DNA of 64,000 bases from Paraburkholderia sp. CNPSo 3272 (GCF_024206495.1 NZ_JAMBPQ010000005.1:248001-312000); one strand, 5' to 3'; counted from the first letter of the stretch, positions 47,194-57,131 are shown. Notes: generated by a model not told the origin, from the letters alone. Numbers and translations are program-made.

Positions 47194-47275
47194 GTGGTCC
47201 GGGTGTGGAACCCGCGACCGGTTCGGAGGGGATCTGCAGTCCGCTGCTCCGCTCTCAGGTAACGCCGCTACAGGT
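47194..47275 (-). pseudogene. Degenerate tRNA-like sequence
   Basis: On the minus strand, GGAGCAGCGGACTGCAGATC resembles a D-arm/anticodon arm with GCA in the anticodon position (Cys-type), and GCGGGTTCCACACCCGGACC resembles a T-arm and a CCA-like end. There is no complementary acceptor stem, the T-loop has C at position 57, and extra bases separate the arms. It appears to be a tRNA relic rather than a working tRNA. tRNAscan-SE or an alignment would decide. Confidence 0.4.
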
Positions 47276-47377
47276 GAGCGAACGTTTGCTGCAAGCGGAG
47301 CCCATGATACCTTGCGCTCGCGGCACAGATCAAGCGGTTTCAAGGCGGAGCGGGCCTTTGCGGCCGGCTCCGTTCCT

Positions 47378-50300
47378 TCAGCGCGAAGCGGCCGCGCCGG
47401 TTGCGCGCCGCTCTGGTGCAGGTTTGCTTTCGGCGGCATTCACGTCGCCTTGGCCACGCGCCAGCACGGGCGCGAGCGCCACACCGGTATGGCTCGCCCG
47501 CACCTTCGCGAGCGCTTCGGGATCGGCCGCGGCGACGATCGTGCCGCCGCCCACGCCGCCTTCGGGCCCGAGATCGATGATCCAGTCGGCTTCGGCGATC
47601 ACGTCGAGGTCGTGCTCGATCACGACGACGCTATGCCCCGCGTCCGCAAGACGATGCAGCACGCTGATGAGGCGAGCCACGTCGGCCATGTGCAGGCCCA
47701 CCGTGGGCTCGTCGAGCACGTAGAGCGTGTGCGGCGCCTTCTGGCCGCGGCGCGTGATGTCGTCGCGCACTTTCGAGAGCTCGGTCACGAGCTTGATGCG
47801 CTGCGCCTCGCCGCCCGAGAGCGTCGGCGAGGGCTGGCCGAGCGTGAGGTAGCCGAGACCCACGTCCTTCATGAGCTGCAGCGGGTGCGAAATACTCGTG
47901 ATCGAGCCAAAGAACTCCACCGCCTCGTCGATTTCCATCGTCAGCACTTCGCCGATATTCCGGCCGCGCCAGGTCACCGCCAGCGTTTCCGGATTGAAGC
48001 GCTGGCCGTGGCACACGTCGCACGGCACCTTCACGTCGGGCAGGAAGCTCATGCCGATGGTGCGCACACCCTGGCCTTCGCACGCGGGACAGCGTCCGTC
48101 GCCGGTATTGAACGAGAAACGCGACGCGCTATAGCCGCGGGCGCGCGCCTCGAGCGTATCGGCGAAAAGGCGGCGGATCGCATCCCACACGCCGATATAG
48201 GTCGCGGGGCACGAGCGCGGCGTTTTACCGATTGGCGTCTGGTCGACTTCGAGCACGCGGTCGATGCTTTCCCATCCGCTAATCGAATCGCAGCCCTGCC
48301 ACGTATGCGAAACCTCGAGCTTCGGCTTCGCGCTCGTGCGCGCGAGCACGCTCGACCGGCGCTCCGCCGCGCTCGGCGCTTTGTCCTTCACCGCCTTGCG
48401 CGCGCGGCGCTCGGCAGGCGAAGACAGCACCGAACGCCCCACGGCGTCGAGCAGATTGGAAAGCAGCACGTCGCGCGCGAGCGTGGACTTGCCGGAGCCG
48501 CTCACGCCCGTAATCGCCACGAGGCGTCCGAGCGGAATCTGCGCGGTGACGTTGCGCAGGTTGTGCAGTTTGCCGCCGTGGACGGTCAGCCATTGGGCCG
48601 GCACCGCCTCGCGTCCCGCGCGCGCAGGACGCACTTCGCGGCGCGGCTGCAGGGGGTGCCGGATCGGCTGCGCGAGATAGCGGCCCGTGAGCGAATCGGC
48701 CTGCGCCGCGAGATCGGCGACGCTGCCCTGCGCGACCACGCGGCCGCCGCGCTTGCCCGCGCTCGGACCGATGTCGATGATGTGATCGGCGCGCCGGATC
48801 GTGTCCTCGTCGTGTTCGACCACGACGAGCGTGTTGCCCTTCTCGCCGAGGCTGCGCAGCGCGTCGAGCAGGATCTGGTTGTCGCGCGGATGCAGGCCGA
48901 TGGTCGGTTCGTCGAGCACGTAGCACACGCCCTGCAGATTGCTGCCCAGTTGCGCGGCGAGACGAATACGCTGTGCCTCGCCACCCGAAAGGCTGGGCGC
49001 GGCGCGATCGAGGCTCAGATAGCCGAGCCCCACTTCTTCCAGGAACTGTAGCCGGCTGCGGATTTCGCTCACCACGTCGCGCGCGATCTGCGCGTCGCGG
49101 CCGCCCAGCTTCAGCGCATCGATCCAGCGGCGCGTATCTGCCACGGTCCACTGCGCGACGTCGACGATGGGATGTGCGTCGAACGTCACGGCGCGCGCCA
49201 CCGGATTCAGGCGCGTGCCGCCGCAATCGTGGCACGGCTCGTCGACCATGCCTTCGGGTTCCTGCTCTTCCGAAGGCAGCGTTTGCTCGCGGCCGCGGCC
49301 GTCTTCGGCGACGATCGTGTCGTCGTAGGCGGCGCGCTGCTCGCGCGTGAGCGCGAGGCCCGTGCCCACGCAGGTCGTGCACCAGCCATGCTTGCTGTTG
49401 TACGAGAACATACGCGGATCGAGTTCGGGATAGCTCGTGCCGCACACCGGGCAGGCGCGCCGCGTCGACAGCACCTTCACCTCGCCGATGCTCGCCGTCG
49501 AACCGCCGTTGCCCAGCACGTGATCGAGGCCGTCGAGCGGCGCGAGCAGATGCACGATGCCCTTGCCCGCTTCGAGCGTCGCGCCGAGCAGCGTCCGCAA
49601 TTGCGCCTCGTTTTCTGGCTCGATCACGAGGTCGCCCACCGGCAACTCGATCGTATGCTCGCGGAAGCGGTCGAGCTTGGGCCACGGCGCGACGGGCACG
49701 AATTCGCCATCTACGCGCAGATGCGTATTGCCGCGCGCCTTCGCCCACTTCGCGAGATCGGTATAGACGCCCTTGCGGTTGACGACGAGCGGCGCGAGCA
49801 AGCCGACATGCTGGCCGCGATGCTCGCGCAGCAGTTGCGCGACGATCGCATCGACGCTCTGCGACGTGACGGGCGTGCCGTCATGCACGCAGTGCTGCAC
49901 GCCGAGCTTCACGTAAAGCAGACGCAGGAAGTGCCACACCTCGGAGGTCGTGGCGACCGTGCTCTTGCGGCCGCCGCGCGAAAGGCGCTGCTCGATCGCG
50001 ACGGTCGGCGGAATGCCGTACACGGCATCGACTTCGGGGCGGCCCGCGGGCTGCACGATCGAACGCGCATACGCGTTGAGCGATTCGAGATAGCGCCGCT
50101 GGCCTTCGTGAAAGAGGATGTCGAACGCGAGCGTGGACTTGCCCGAACCCGAAACGCCCGTGATGACGTTGAAGCGGCCGTGCGGGATATCGACGTCGAG
50201 CGCCTTGAGGTTGTGCTCGCGCGCATTCACGATGCGCACCACATCCTCGCCCTGTACCTCGCGGCGCGCCTGCGCGGCACGCAACGCGGTTTGCAGCGCC

Positions 50301-53284
50301 ACGCCCTCTTCTTCTGCCAGCAGTTCGACGCTGCTGCCAAGCGCGGCTTCGTAGCGCTCGAGCGCCGCGCCGGTATGCGAACGCGGACACGCGATCACGT
50401 CTTCGGGCGTGCCGACGCACACCACTTCGCCGCCCGCGTCGCCGCCTTCGGGGCCGAGATCGATCAGCCAATCTGCGGCGCGGATGACGTCGAGGTTATG
50501 TTCGATCACGAGCAGCGAATGACCGCCCGCGAGCAGCTTGCCGAAGGCGCGCATCAGCTTGGCGATGTCGTCGAAATGCAGGCCCGTAGTCGGTTCGTCG
50601 AACATGAAGAGGCGGCCGCCCGCCTCCTTGCCGCGCGACTGCGCGGTTTCCGCGAGATACCCCGCGAGCTTCAGGCGCTGCGCCTCGCCGCCCGAAAGCG
50701 TCGGAACGGGCTGGCCGAGCTTCACGTATTCGAGGCCCACGTCCACGATCGGCTGCAGCACGCGCAATACTTCGGCATCCTCAGCGAAGCATTGCACTGC
50801 TTCGCTCACCGTGAGGTCGAGTACGTCCGCGACTGAAAGCGCGCGGCCCGCGCGCTCGATCTTCACCTCGAGCACTTCCGCGCGATAACGGCTGCCGTCG
50901 CAATCGGGGCAACGCAGGTACACGTCGCTCAGGAACTGCATTTCGATGTGCTCGAATCCCGAGCCGCCGCAGGTCGGGCACCGGCCTTCGCCCGAGTTGA
51001 AGCTGAACATGCCCGCCGTGTAGCCGCGCTGCTTCGCAAGCGTCGCCTTGGCGAACAGCTTGCGGATCTCGTCGAACGCGCCGACATAGCTGGCCGGATT
51101 CGAGCGCGCCGTCTTGCCGATCGGCGACTGGTCGACGAACACGGCGTCGCTGATCTGCTCCGCGCCGCTCAGCTTGCGGAACGTGCCCGGCGCTTCCGTC
51201 GCCTTGCCCAGATGCCGCGCGAGCGCGGGATAAAGCACGTCCTGCACCAACGTCGATTTGCCCGAGCCCGAGACGCCCGTCACGCAAACCAGGCGCTGCA
51301 GCGGAATCTGCACGGTCACGTCGCGCAGGTTGTGCTCGCTCGCGCCTTCGAGCAGAAGGTTCGGCGTGGACGCGTCAACCGGGCGTCGCTCCCAGTGCGA
51401 AGCATCGGCAACGGCGCGGTGGCCGCCCAGGTACTCGCCCGTCAGGGTGCCCGACGAGCGGATATCGTTCGGCGTGCCGTCGTAGACGATCGAGCCGCCG
51501 CGCTCGCCGGGGCCGGGACCCATGTCGATGAGGCGGTCGGCCGCGAGCATCACGGACGGATCGTGCTCGACCACGACGAGCGTATTGCCCGCGTCGCGCA
51601 GGCGATGCATCGCTTCGACGATGCGGTTGAGGTCGCGCGGATGCAGGCCGATACTCGGTTCATCGAGCACGAACAGCGTTTTCGTGAGCGACGTGCCGAG
51701 CGCCGTGGTCAGGTTGATACGCTGCACTTCTCCGCCCGAAAGCGTGCGGCTCTGGCGGTCGAGCGTCAGATAGCCGAGACCCACGTCGCAGAGATACTTC
51801 AGGCGCGTGCGCACTTCCTCGAGCAGTAGCTTCAGCGCGTCGTCGAGCAGTGCTGAGGAAAGCGAAAGATTGTCGAAGAAGCGGCGAATGCGCTCGATCG
51901 GCAGCAGCATCACGTCGTGCACGGTGAGGCCCGGCAGCGCTTCGAGCTGCGCGCGTGTCCAGTCCACGCCGTGCGGCAGGAAGCGTCCCGATGGCGCGAG
52001 CACGTCGTCCGCGTTCTGCTGCGTGCCGAGGCGCCATTGCAGGGCCTCGGTTTTCAGGCGCGCGCCGCCGCAGGTTTCGCACGGCGTGTAGCTGCGGTAC
52101 TTCGACAGCAGCACGCGGATGTGCATCTTGTAGGCCTTCGACTCCAGATACTGGAAGAAGCGCTTCACGCCGTACCACTGCGTTTGCCAACTGCCCTTCC
52201 AGTCCGGCGCGCCGTTGATGACCCAGTCGCGCTGCGCCTGCGTCAGCTCGGACCATGCGGTATCGCGCGGAATGCCGGCTTTCGCGGCATAGCGCATCAG
52301 GTCGTCCTGGCATTCCTTCCACGCCGGCGTTTGCAGCGGCTTGATCGCGCCGCCGCGCAGCGTCTTGCGCTCGTCGGGGATCACAAGGCCCCAATCGACG
52401 CCGATCACGCGGCCAAAACCGCGGCACGCGTCGCAGGCGCCGTAGGCCGAGTTGAACGAGAACAGCGCGGGCTGCGGGTCGGAGTAGCGCAGATCGCTGT
52501 CCGGGCAATGCAGCCCCGTCGAGAAGCGCCAGATCTGCGGCTCGGCCTGCGCGTCATCGCTGCTGGCCAGCACGTAGACGTTCACGCGCCCCGCGCCGCG
52601 CTTGAGCGAGGCTTCGATCGCCTCGATCGCGCGGCTCTTCTCCACGTTCTGCAGGCGGAAACGGTCGGCGACCACGTCGAGCAGCTTGCGCGTGCCTTCG
52701 GCCGTCTTCACCTCGCGCTGCGCCTGCACGCGCGTATAGCCGCTCGCGGAGAGCCACTGCGCAACTTCTTCCTCGGTGGTCGTATCGGGCAACTCGACCG
52801 GAAACGTGACCACGAGACGCGGATCGCCTGCGGCCGTGCGCGCCATCAATTCGGCGTAAATCGTTTCAGGCGTGTCGTGGCGCACGGGCTGCGCCGTGAC
52901 GCGGTCGAACAGATTCGCGGCGCGCGCATAGAGCAGCTTCAAGTGGTCGTTCAGCTCCGTCATCGTGCCGACCGTGGAGCGCGAACTGCGCACGGGGTTG
53001 GTCTGGTCGATGGCGATGGCGGGCGGCACACCGTCCACGCGATCGACCTGCGGCCGGTCCATGCGGTCGAGAAACTGGCGCGCGTAGGCGCTGAACGTTT
53101 CGACGTAGCGGCGCTGGCCTTCCGCGTAGAGCGTGTCGAAGACGAGGCTCGACTTACCCGAGCCCGAAGGCCCGGTGACGACCGTCATTTCGCCGGTGTG
53201 CAGGTCGAGGTCGAGGTTCTTGAGGTTGTGCTGGCGGGCACCACGGATTCGGATGGATCGGTTTTCGCTCACTTGCGCTGGCAT
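47378..53284 (-). CDS. Tandem (double-length) UvrA excinuclease ATPase
   Basis: A 1968-residue protein, about twice a normal UvrA (~940 residues), made of two UvrA-like halves in one chain. Four Walker A motifs lie near residues 38, 673, 1048 and 1598 and four LSGG signatures near 513, 863, 1435 and 1825, each with a DEP-type Walker B. Zinc-finger motifs at ~770-797 (CPTCGGSGFEH, CPDCDG) and ~1735-1760 (CPACEGQG, CDVCHG) are intact; in the first half the finger that normally pairs CxxC residues reads GLHCPDSD, so one Cys is lost. UvrA recognises DNA damage in nucleotide excision repair and recruits UvrB; tandem forms are known but little studied. The upstream LexA box (53415-53430) suggests SOS induction. 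Start 53284 is chosen over 53353. Confidence 0.92.
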   Translation of the reverse strand: MPAQVSENRSIRIRGARQHNLKNLDLDLHTGEMTVVTGPSGSGKSSLVFDTLYAEGQRRYVETFSAYARQFLDRMDRPQVDRVDGVPPAIAIDQTNPVRSSRSTVGTMTELNDHLKLLYARAANLFDRVTAQPVRHDTPETIYAELMARTAAGDPRLVVTFPVELPDTTTEEEVAQWLSASGYTRVQAQREVKTAEGTRKLLDVVADRFRLQNVEKSRAIEAIEASLKRGAGRVNVYVLASSDDAQAEPQIWRFSTGLHCPDSDLRYSDPQPALFSFNSAYGACDACRGFGRVIGVDWGLVIPDERKTLRGGAIKPLQTPAWKECQDDLMRYAAKAGIPRDTAWSELTQAQRDWVINGAPDWKGSWQTQWYGVKRFFQYLESKAYKMHIRVLLSKYRSYTPCETCGGARLKTEALQWRLGTQQNADDVLAPSGRFLPHGVDWTRAQLEALPGLTVHDVMLLPIERIRRFFDNLSLSSALLDDALKLLLEEVRTRLKYLCDVGLGYLTLDRQSRTLSGGEVQRINLTTALGTSLTKTLFVLDEPSIGLHPRDLNRIVEAMHRLRDAGNTLVVVEHDPSVMLAADRLIDMGPGPGERGGSIVYDGTPNDIRSSGTLTGEYLGGHRAVADASHWERRPVDASTPNLLLEGASEHNLRDVTVQIPLQRLVCVTGVSGSGKSTLVQDVLYPALARHLGKATEAPGTFRKLSGAEQISDAVFVDQSPIGKTARSNPASYVGAFDEIRKLFAKATLAKQRGYTAGMFSFNSGEGRCPTCGGSGFEHIEMQFLSDVYLRCPDCDGSRYRAEVLEVKIERAGRALSVADVLDLTVSEAVQCFAEDAEVLRVLQPIVDVGLEYVKLGQPVPTLSGGEAQRLKLAGYLAETAQSRGKEAGGRLFMFDEPTTGLHFDDIAKLMRAFGKLLAGGHSLLVIEHNLDVIRAADWLIDLGPEGGDAGGEVVCVGTPEDVIACPRSHTGAALERYEAALGSSVELLAEEEGVALQTALRAAQARREVQGEDVVRIVNAREHNLKALDVDIPHGRFNVITGVSGSGKSTLAFDILFHEGQRRYLESLNAYARSIVQPAGRPEVDAVYGIPPTVAIEQRLSRGGRKSTVATTSEVWHFLRLLYVKLGVQHCVHDGTPVTSQSVDAIVAQLLREHRGQHVGLLAPLVVNRKGVYTDLAKWAKARGNTHLRVDGEFVPVAPWPKLDRFREHTIELPVGDLVIEPENEAQLRTLLGATLEAGKGIVHLLAPLDGLDHVLGNGGSTASIGEVKVLSTRRACPVCGTSYPELDPRMFSYNSKHGWCTTCVGTGLALTREQRAAYDDTIVAEDGRGREQTLPSEEQEPEGMVDEPCHDCGGTRLNPVARAVTFDAHPIVDVAQWTVADTRRWIDALKLGGRDAQIARDVVSEIRSRLQFLEEVGLGYLSLDRAAPSLSGGEAQRIRLAAQLGSNLQGVCYVLDEPTIGLHPRDNQILLDALRSLGEKGNTLVVVEHDEDTIRRADHIIDIGPSAGKRGGRVVAQGSVADLAAQADSLTGRYLAQPIRHPLQPRREVRPARAGREAVPAQWLTVHGGKLHNLRNVTAQIPLGRLVAITGVSGSGKSTLARDVLLSNLLDAVGRSVLSSPAERRARKAVKDKAPSAAERRSSVLARTSAKPKLEVSHTWQGCDSISGWESIDRVLEVDQTPIGKTPRSCPATYIGVWDAIRRLFADTLEARARGYSASRFSFNTGDGRCPACEGQGVRTIGMSFLPDVKVPCDVCHGQRFNPETLAVTWRGRNIGEVLTMEIDEAVEFFGSITSISHPLQLMKDVGLGYLTLGQPSPTLSGGEAQRIKLVTELSKVRDDITRRGQKAPHTLYVLDEPTVGLHMADVARLISVLHRLADAGHSVVVIEHDLDVIAEADWIIDLGPEGGVGGGTIVAAADPEALAKVRASHTGVALAPVLARGQGDVNAAESKPAPERRATGAAASR

Positions 53285-53414
53285 TCCGGCTGGATCACAC
53301 GCTTGGGGCCGGACGGCGCGCGAAATTGGGCAAAACGCGGCGCGGCCCGGCAACTTGCAGCGCGGCGCGCGCGGGAAATCGGCGCGCGGCCCTGGCTGTC
53401 AGGCTAGGATTCTA

Positions 53415-53430
53415 CTGTATATTTATACAG
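53415..53430 (-). promoter_or_regulatory. LexA (SOS) box upstream of tandem uvrA
   Basis: CTGTATATTTATACAG matches the LexA consensus CTGT-N8-ACAG exactly and has the AT-rich centre typical of strong boxes. It lies 131 bases upstream of the uvrA start, between it and the O-GlcNAc transferase-like gene, and its flanking bases TA...CA extend the match. Confidence 0.85.
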
Positions 53431-53474
53431 CACGCTGGATGGCCGGCTGGCTGAGTCTCCGCCGCCGGTTGCCC

Positions 53475-55850
53475 CTATTTACGCGCCAGATCGCCCTGGT
53501 GCGCCGCGGCGCGCCACATGCCTTCGTAGGCCGCCTCGACGCCACGCGCGAAGCATTCGCCGTCCATGAGCGGCGAGTGCGCCATGCGTTCGCGCAGCGC
53601 CGCGCGCAGATTCGCGAGGCGCCGCAGGTCGTTTGCGAGACTCACCGCCGTTTCCACGAATGCGTCGTCGGAATCGGCGGCCAATTCGGGAAGGCCGAGA
53701 TTCGCGAGCTGGCTCAAGCCCGCACGCCCCGCCACGGTCGGCCCGATCCGGGTGACGACGGGCACCCCCATCCACAACGCGTCGAGCGAGGTGGTATGGC
53801 CGTTGTACGGCAAGGTGTCGAGCCCGAGGTCGACCTCGTGATAGCTGCGCAGATAATCCGCGCGCGGCCGGAACGGCAGGAAGCGCACGCGCAACGGGTC
53901 GATGCCGGCCCGCGCCAGCCGCTGCGCGAGGCGGCGCCTCGCTTCGCCCTCGGCGGCCATGAGCACGAGGCGCGCCGCAGGCAAGCGCGCGAATACACGG
54001 GCCCACAGGTTCAGCGTCGTATCGGTGAGCTTGCACGGGTTGTTCAGGCTGCCGAACGTGACGTATCCCCCGCTCGATGCCGGCAGCGCATTCACTTCGG
54101 GTTCCGAAGCAAGCGGGGCATAACACCAGAACGTGTGCGGCAAACGCCACGACTTTTCGCTGTAGTGGCGATCGTGCGCAGGCGGATCGAGCCAGGGATC
54201 GGTGAGCCGCCAGTCCATCGCGCCGATTCCGGTCGTGCCGGGATAAGCAAGCCACGCGACTTGCACCGGCGCCGGCTTGCGCGCGAACAGCAAAGGCCGG
54301 CCATTGGACATGTGCATCGTGAGATCGACGAGGATATCGATGCCATCCGCGCGGATCTGGTCCGCCAGCGCCGCGTCGCGCAACGTCCGTACGTCGTGCC
54401 ACTCGTCGACGTGCGCGGCAAGTCGCGCAGTCGTCGCATCGGGCCTGACCACGCTCGAATATGCGTGAATCTCAAAGCGCGTGCGGTCGTGGTGAGAGAA
54501 CAGCGGCGTCATGAACAATGCCTGGCAATGCTCACGAAAATCGCTCGATACGTACCCGATGCGCAAGCGCCGTCCCGCGGCCGGTTCGACAGGCGCCTGC
54601 GTGCGCTGCACGCCAAGCGGTGCTTCGTGCTGCGCGGACCAGCGTCTCGCCTCGTCGAGAATCATCCACGGATCTTCGGCCTGGAAAGACAACGCATAAA
54701 GAAGATTGCTGTGCGCGATGAGGTTGCCGGGCTCGCTCGCCACGGCCCGGCGAAAGCATTCGATGCCTTCGTCCAGGTCCCCGCGGTCCTTGAGCACGTT
54801 GCCGAGATTGTTGAGCGTGGCCGAACGCGACGGATCGAAGTCGAGGGCCTGGCGCAAGAGCGCTTGCGCCTCGTCGAGGCTGCCGAGCGTGCGCATCAGG
54901 TTGGCGGCGTTGTTGAACGCGTCGACGAAATCCGGCCGGGCGCGGATAGCCGTTTCGTACGCTTCGCGTGCAGCCGCGTAATCGCCGAGATCGCGGCAGA
55001 CATTCCCAAGGTTGTTCGCCGCTTCCGCATGCGCCGCGTCGAGCGCCAGCGCTCGGCGATATTGCGCTTCGGCCTCACGCAAACGGCCGCGCGCCTGCAA
55101 CGCGACGCCGTAGTTGTAGGCCGCGTGCGCGATCTGCGGCTCGATGGCCACCGCGCGTTCGAGCAGGGGCAATGCCTCGTCCAGATGGTCGAGGCGCGTC
55201 AACAGCACCCCGAGGTTGATCATCGCGACAGCGCTTTCCGGCGCGGCCGCCAATGCGGAACGCAAGCTTTCGAGCGCCTCCTCGTCCTGCCCCGCTTCCT
55301 GCAGCAACGTGCCGAGGTTCGTCAATGCGTTGACATCGCCCGGCTGCAAGGCGAGCGCGCGGCGATAAGCGGCCTCGGCCTCGACGGATTCGCCCAGCAG
55401 ACGCAGGCAATTGCCGAGGTTGTTCCAGGCGTCGGCGCGGTTCGCCTCGCGCTCCAGCGCCGCCCGCCACGCTGCCACCGCTTCGACCAGCGCACCCTGC
55501 GCCTGCAGCGCCGAGCCGAGCCCGAACCAGAGATCGGCGGACGACGCGTCGTCCGTCAGCAGAGCGCGATAGACCTGCGCCGCTTCGGCATGGCGTGCTG
55601 CCATGGCATACGCCTGTCCCAACGCTTCGCGATAGCGCCGCTGACCGGGCTCGACGGCGAGCGCGCGCTGCAACCAGCCGATCGCATCACCCGGCGCGCC
55701 TTCCTGCAAACCGATCACGCCGAGGCGCAACATCGCACCCGCGTGCGCTGCGTCGGCTTCGAGCAGTTGCATGTACAAATTTCGCGCGCGCGGCAGGTCG
55801 CCGGCGAAATGGCGCTCACTGGCGCGCTCGTAAAGGGAGTCGTTCTGCAT
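53475..55850 (-). CDS. TPR protein with SPINDLY-type O-GlcNAc transferase domain
   Basis: A 791-residue cytoplasmic protein (GTG at 55859 is an alternative start). Residues ~1-400 are about ten tetratricopeptide repeats (ANNLGNVCRDLGDYAAAREA type). Residues ~410-780 are the GT41 catalytic domain (RLRIGYVSSDFREH; GYVTFGSLNNPCKLTD; YNGHTTSLDALWMGVPVVT). GT41 enzymes transfer GlcNAc, other sugars or fucose onto proteins. Bacterial members are known for flagellin and adhesin modification, but no such target gene is adjacent. It is 190 bases upstream of uvrA on the same strand; the LexA box between them argues for separate control. Confidence 0.9.
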   Translation of the reverse strand: MQNDSLYERASERHFAGDLPRARNLYMQLLEADAAHAGAMLRLGVIGLQEGAPGDAIGWLQRALAVEPGQRRYREALGQAYAMAARHAEAAQVYRALLTDDASSADLWFGLGSALQAQGALVEAVAAWRAALEREANRADAWNNLGNCLRLLGESVEAEAAYRRALALQPGDVNALTNLGTLLQEAGQDEEALESLRSALAAAPESAVAMINLGVLLTRLDHLDEALPLLERAVAIEPQIAHAAYNYGVALQARGRLREAEAQYRRALALDAAHAEAANNLGNVCRDLGDYAAAREAYETAIRARPDFVDAFNNAANLMRTLGSLDEAQALLRQALDFDPSRSATLNNLGNVLKDRGDLDEGIECFRRAVASEPGNLIAHSNLLYALSFQAEDPWMILDEARRWSAQHEAPLGVQRTQAPVEPAAGRRLRIGYVSSDFREHCQALFMTPLFSHHDRTRFEIHAYSSVVRPDATTARLAAHVDEWHDVRTLRDAALADQIRADGIDILVDLTMHMSNGRPLLFARKPAPVQVAWLAYPGTTGIGAMDWRLTDPWLDPPAHDRHYSEKSWRLPHTFWCYAPLASEPEVNALPASSGGYVTFGSLNNPCKLTDTTLNLWARVFARLPAARLVLMAAEGEARRRLAQRLARAGIDPLRVRFLPFRPRADYLRSYHEVDLGLDTLPYNGHTTSLDALWMGVPVVTRIGPTVAGRAGLSQLANLGLPELAADSDDAFVETAVSLANDLRRLANLRAALRERMAHSPLMDGECFARGVEAAYEGMWRAAAHQGDLARK

Positions 55851-56077
55851 CGGGCTCACTGGAATTCGTGCAACGAAGTCGTTACCAAACCTTATTCGAT
55901 CTTAACGGCAGTTTCTTTCGAAACCTTCACAGCCGTTCTGCTACCAACTATTGAGCACATTCATCGCACACGAAAAACCTTTCCTTCAAACTCGAAAGGC
56001 AGGCGGACATGCGGCGACACGCGATGCGCGACGCATCCGGCCGCGCGCCGCCACTCAGCTTCGACAGGAGCCCGACG

Positions 56078-57106
56078 ATGAACAAGACGATGCAAGCCGC
56101 GGTAGTCCGCGCATTTGGCAAACCCCTCGTGCTGGAGGAAGTGACCGTCCCCGCTCCGGGGCCAGGCGAGCTGCTCGTGAAAATCGAAGCGTGCGGCGTG
56201 TGCCACACGGACCTGCACGCCGCGCACGGCGACTGGCCCGTGAAGCCGCAGCCGCCGTTCATTCCCGGTCACGAGGGCGTCGGCTATGTCGTGGGTGTGG
56301 GCGCGGGCGTCACGCACGTGAAGGAAGGCGATCGCGTGGGCATTCCGTGGCTCTACTCGGCATGCGGCCATTGCGAACATTGCCTCGGCGGCTGGGAAAC
56401 GCTTTGCGAGCAGCAGCAGAACACCGGCTATTCGGTCAACGGCGGGTTCGCGCAATACGCGAAAGCCGACGCGACTTACGTCGGTTTGCTGCCGAAAAAT
56501 ATCGACTTCATCGAAATCGCACCCGTGCTCTGCGCCGGCGTGACCGTCTACAAGGGCCTGAAAGTCACCGACACGCGCCCTGGCAACTGGGTCGCGATTT
56601 CCGGCGTGGGCGGCCTCGGCCACATGGCCGTGCAATACGCGCGCGCGATGGGGCTCAACGTCGCTGCCGTCGATGTCGACGATACGAAACTCGAACTGGC
56701 GAAACGCCTCGGCGCGACCGTGACGGTCAACGCGAAAACCACTGATCCCGCTGCGTATCTGAAGAAGGAAATTGGCGGCGCGCACGGCGTGCTCGTGACC
56801 GCGGTCTCCCCCGTTGCGTTTTCGCAGGCGCTCGGCATGGTGCGCCGGGGCGGCACGGTGTCGCTGAATGGGCTGCCGCCCGGCGACTTCCCGCTGCCGA
56901 TCTTCGACATGGTGCTGGGCGGCGTGACGGTGCGCGGCTCGATCGTCGGCACGCGGCTCGATCTCGAAGAGTCGCTGATGTTCGCGCAGGAAGGCAAGGT
57001 CAAGGCGACCGTCTCCACGGAAAAACTGGAGAACATCAACGACGTGTTCGCGCGCATGGAGCGCGGCGCGATCGAAGGCCGCGTCGTGCTCGATATGGCG
57101 GGCTGA
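56078..57106 (+). CDS. adhP: Zinc-dependent alcohol dehydrogenase, AdhP type
   Basis: A 342-residue medium-chain dehydrogenase. Catalytic zinc ligands are in [16 protein letters not shown] and PGHEGVGYV; structural zinc is bound by the cysteines in [15 protein letters not shown]. The NAD-binding motif is [14 protein letters not shown]. It interconverts primary alcohols and aldehydes. AGGAG lies ~10 bases before the ATG at 56078; a long N-terminal extension in the open frame upstream is not part of the gene. A hairpin terminator follows. Confidence 0.94.
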   Translation: MNKTMQAAVVRAFGKPLVLEEVTVPAPGPGELLVKIEACGVCHTDLHAAHGDWPVKPQPPFIPGHEGVGYVVGVGAGVTHVKEGDRVGIPWLYSACGHCEHCLGGWETLCEQQQNTGYSVNGGFAQYAKADATYVGLLPKNIDFIEIAPVLCAGVTVYKGLKVTDTRPGNWVAISGVGGLGHMAVQYARAMGLNVAAVDVDDTKLELAKRLGATVTVNAKTTDPAAYLKKEIGGAHGVLVTAVSPVAFSQALGMVRRGGTVSLNGLPPGDFPLPIFDMVLGGVTVRGSIVGTRLDLEESLMFAQEGKVKATVSTEKLENINDVFARMERGAIEGRVVLDMAG

Positions 57107-57131
57107 GCGGCGCGCGGCCGCTCAATGAAAA

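Larger units (their letters stand above)
47074..47377. other. Intergenic region with tRNA-like remnant and terminator
   Basis: No protein gene. It contains a minus-strand tRNA-like remnant (about 47194-47275) followed by a hairpin terminator (47151-47179), and the tail of the tandem uvrA gene region on the right. Confidence 0.55.

Noticed and set aside
47194..47275. Functional tRNA-Cys or selenocysteine tRNA
   Set aside because: No acceptor stem can be paired and the T-loop deviates from consensus, so it is listed only as a relic.
47189..49051. 620-residue plus-strand ORF across the end of the tandem uvrA
   Set aside because: It is antisense to uvrA, rich in Arg/His/Ala, and lacks a ribosome binding site or known motifs.
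53133..56081. 982-residue plus-strand ORF antisense to the O-GlcNAc transferase homologue
   Set aside because: Composition is typical of antisense frames in GC-rich coding DNA; the minus-strand gene is clearly real.
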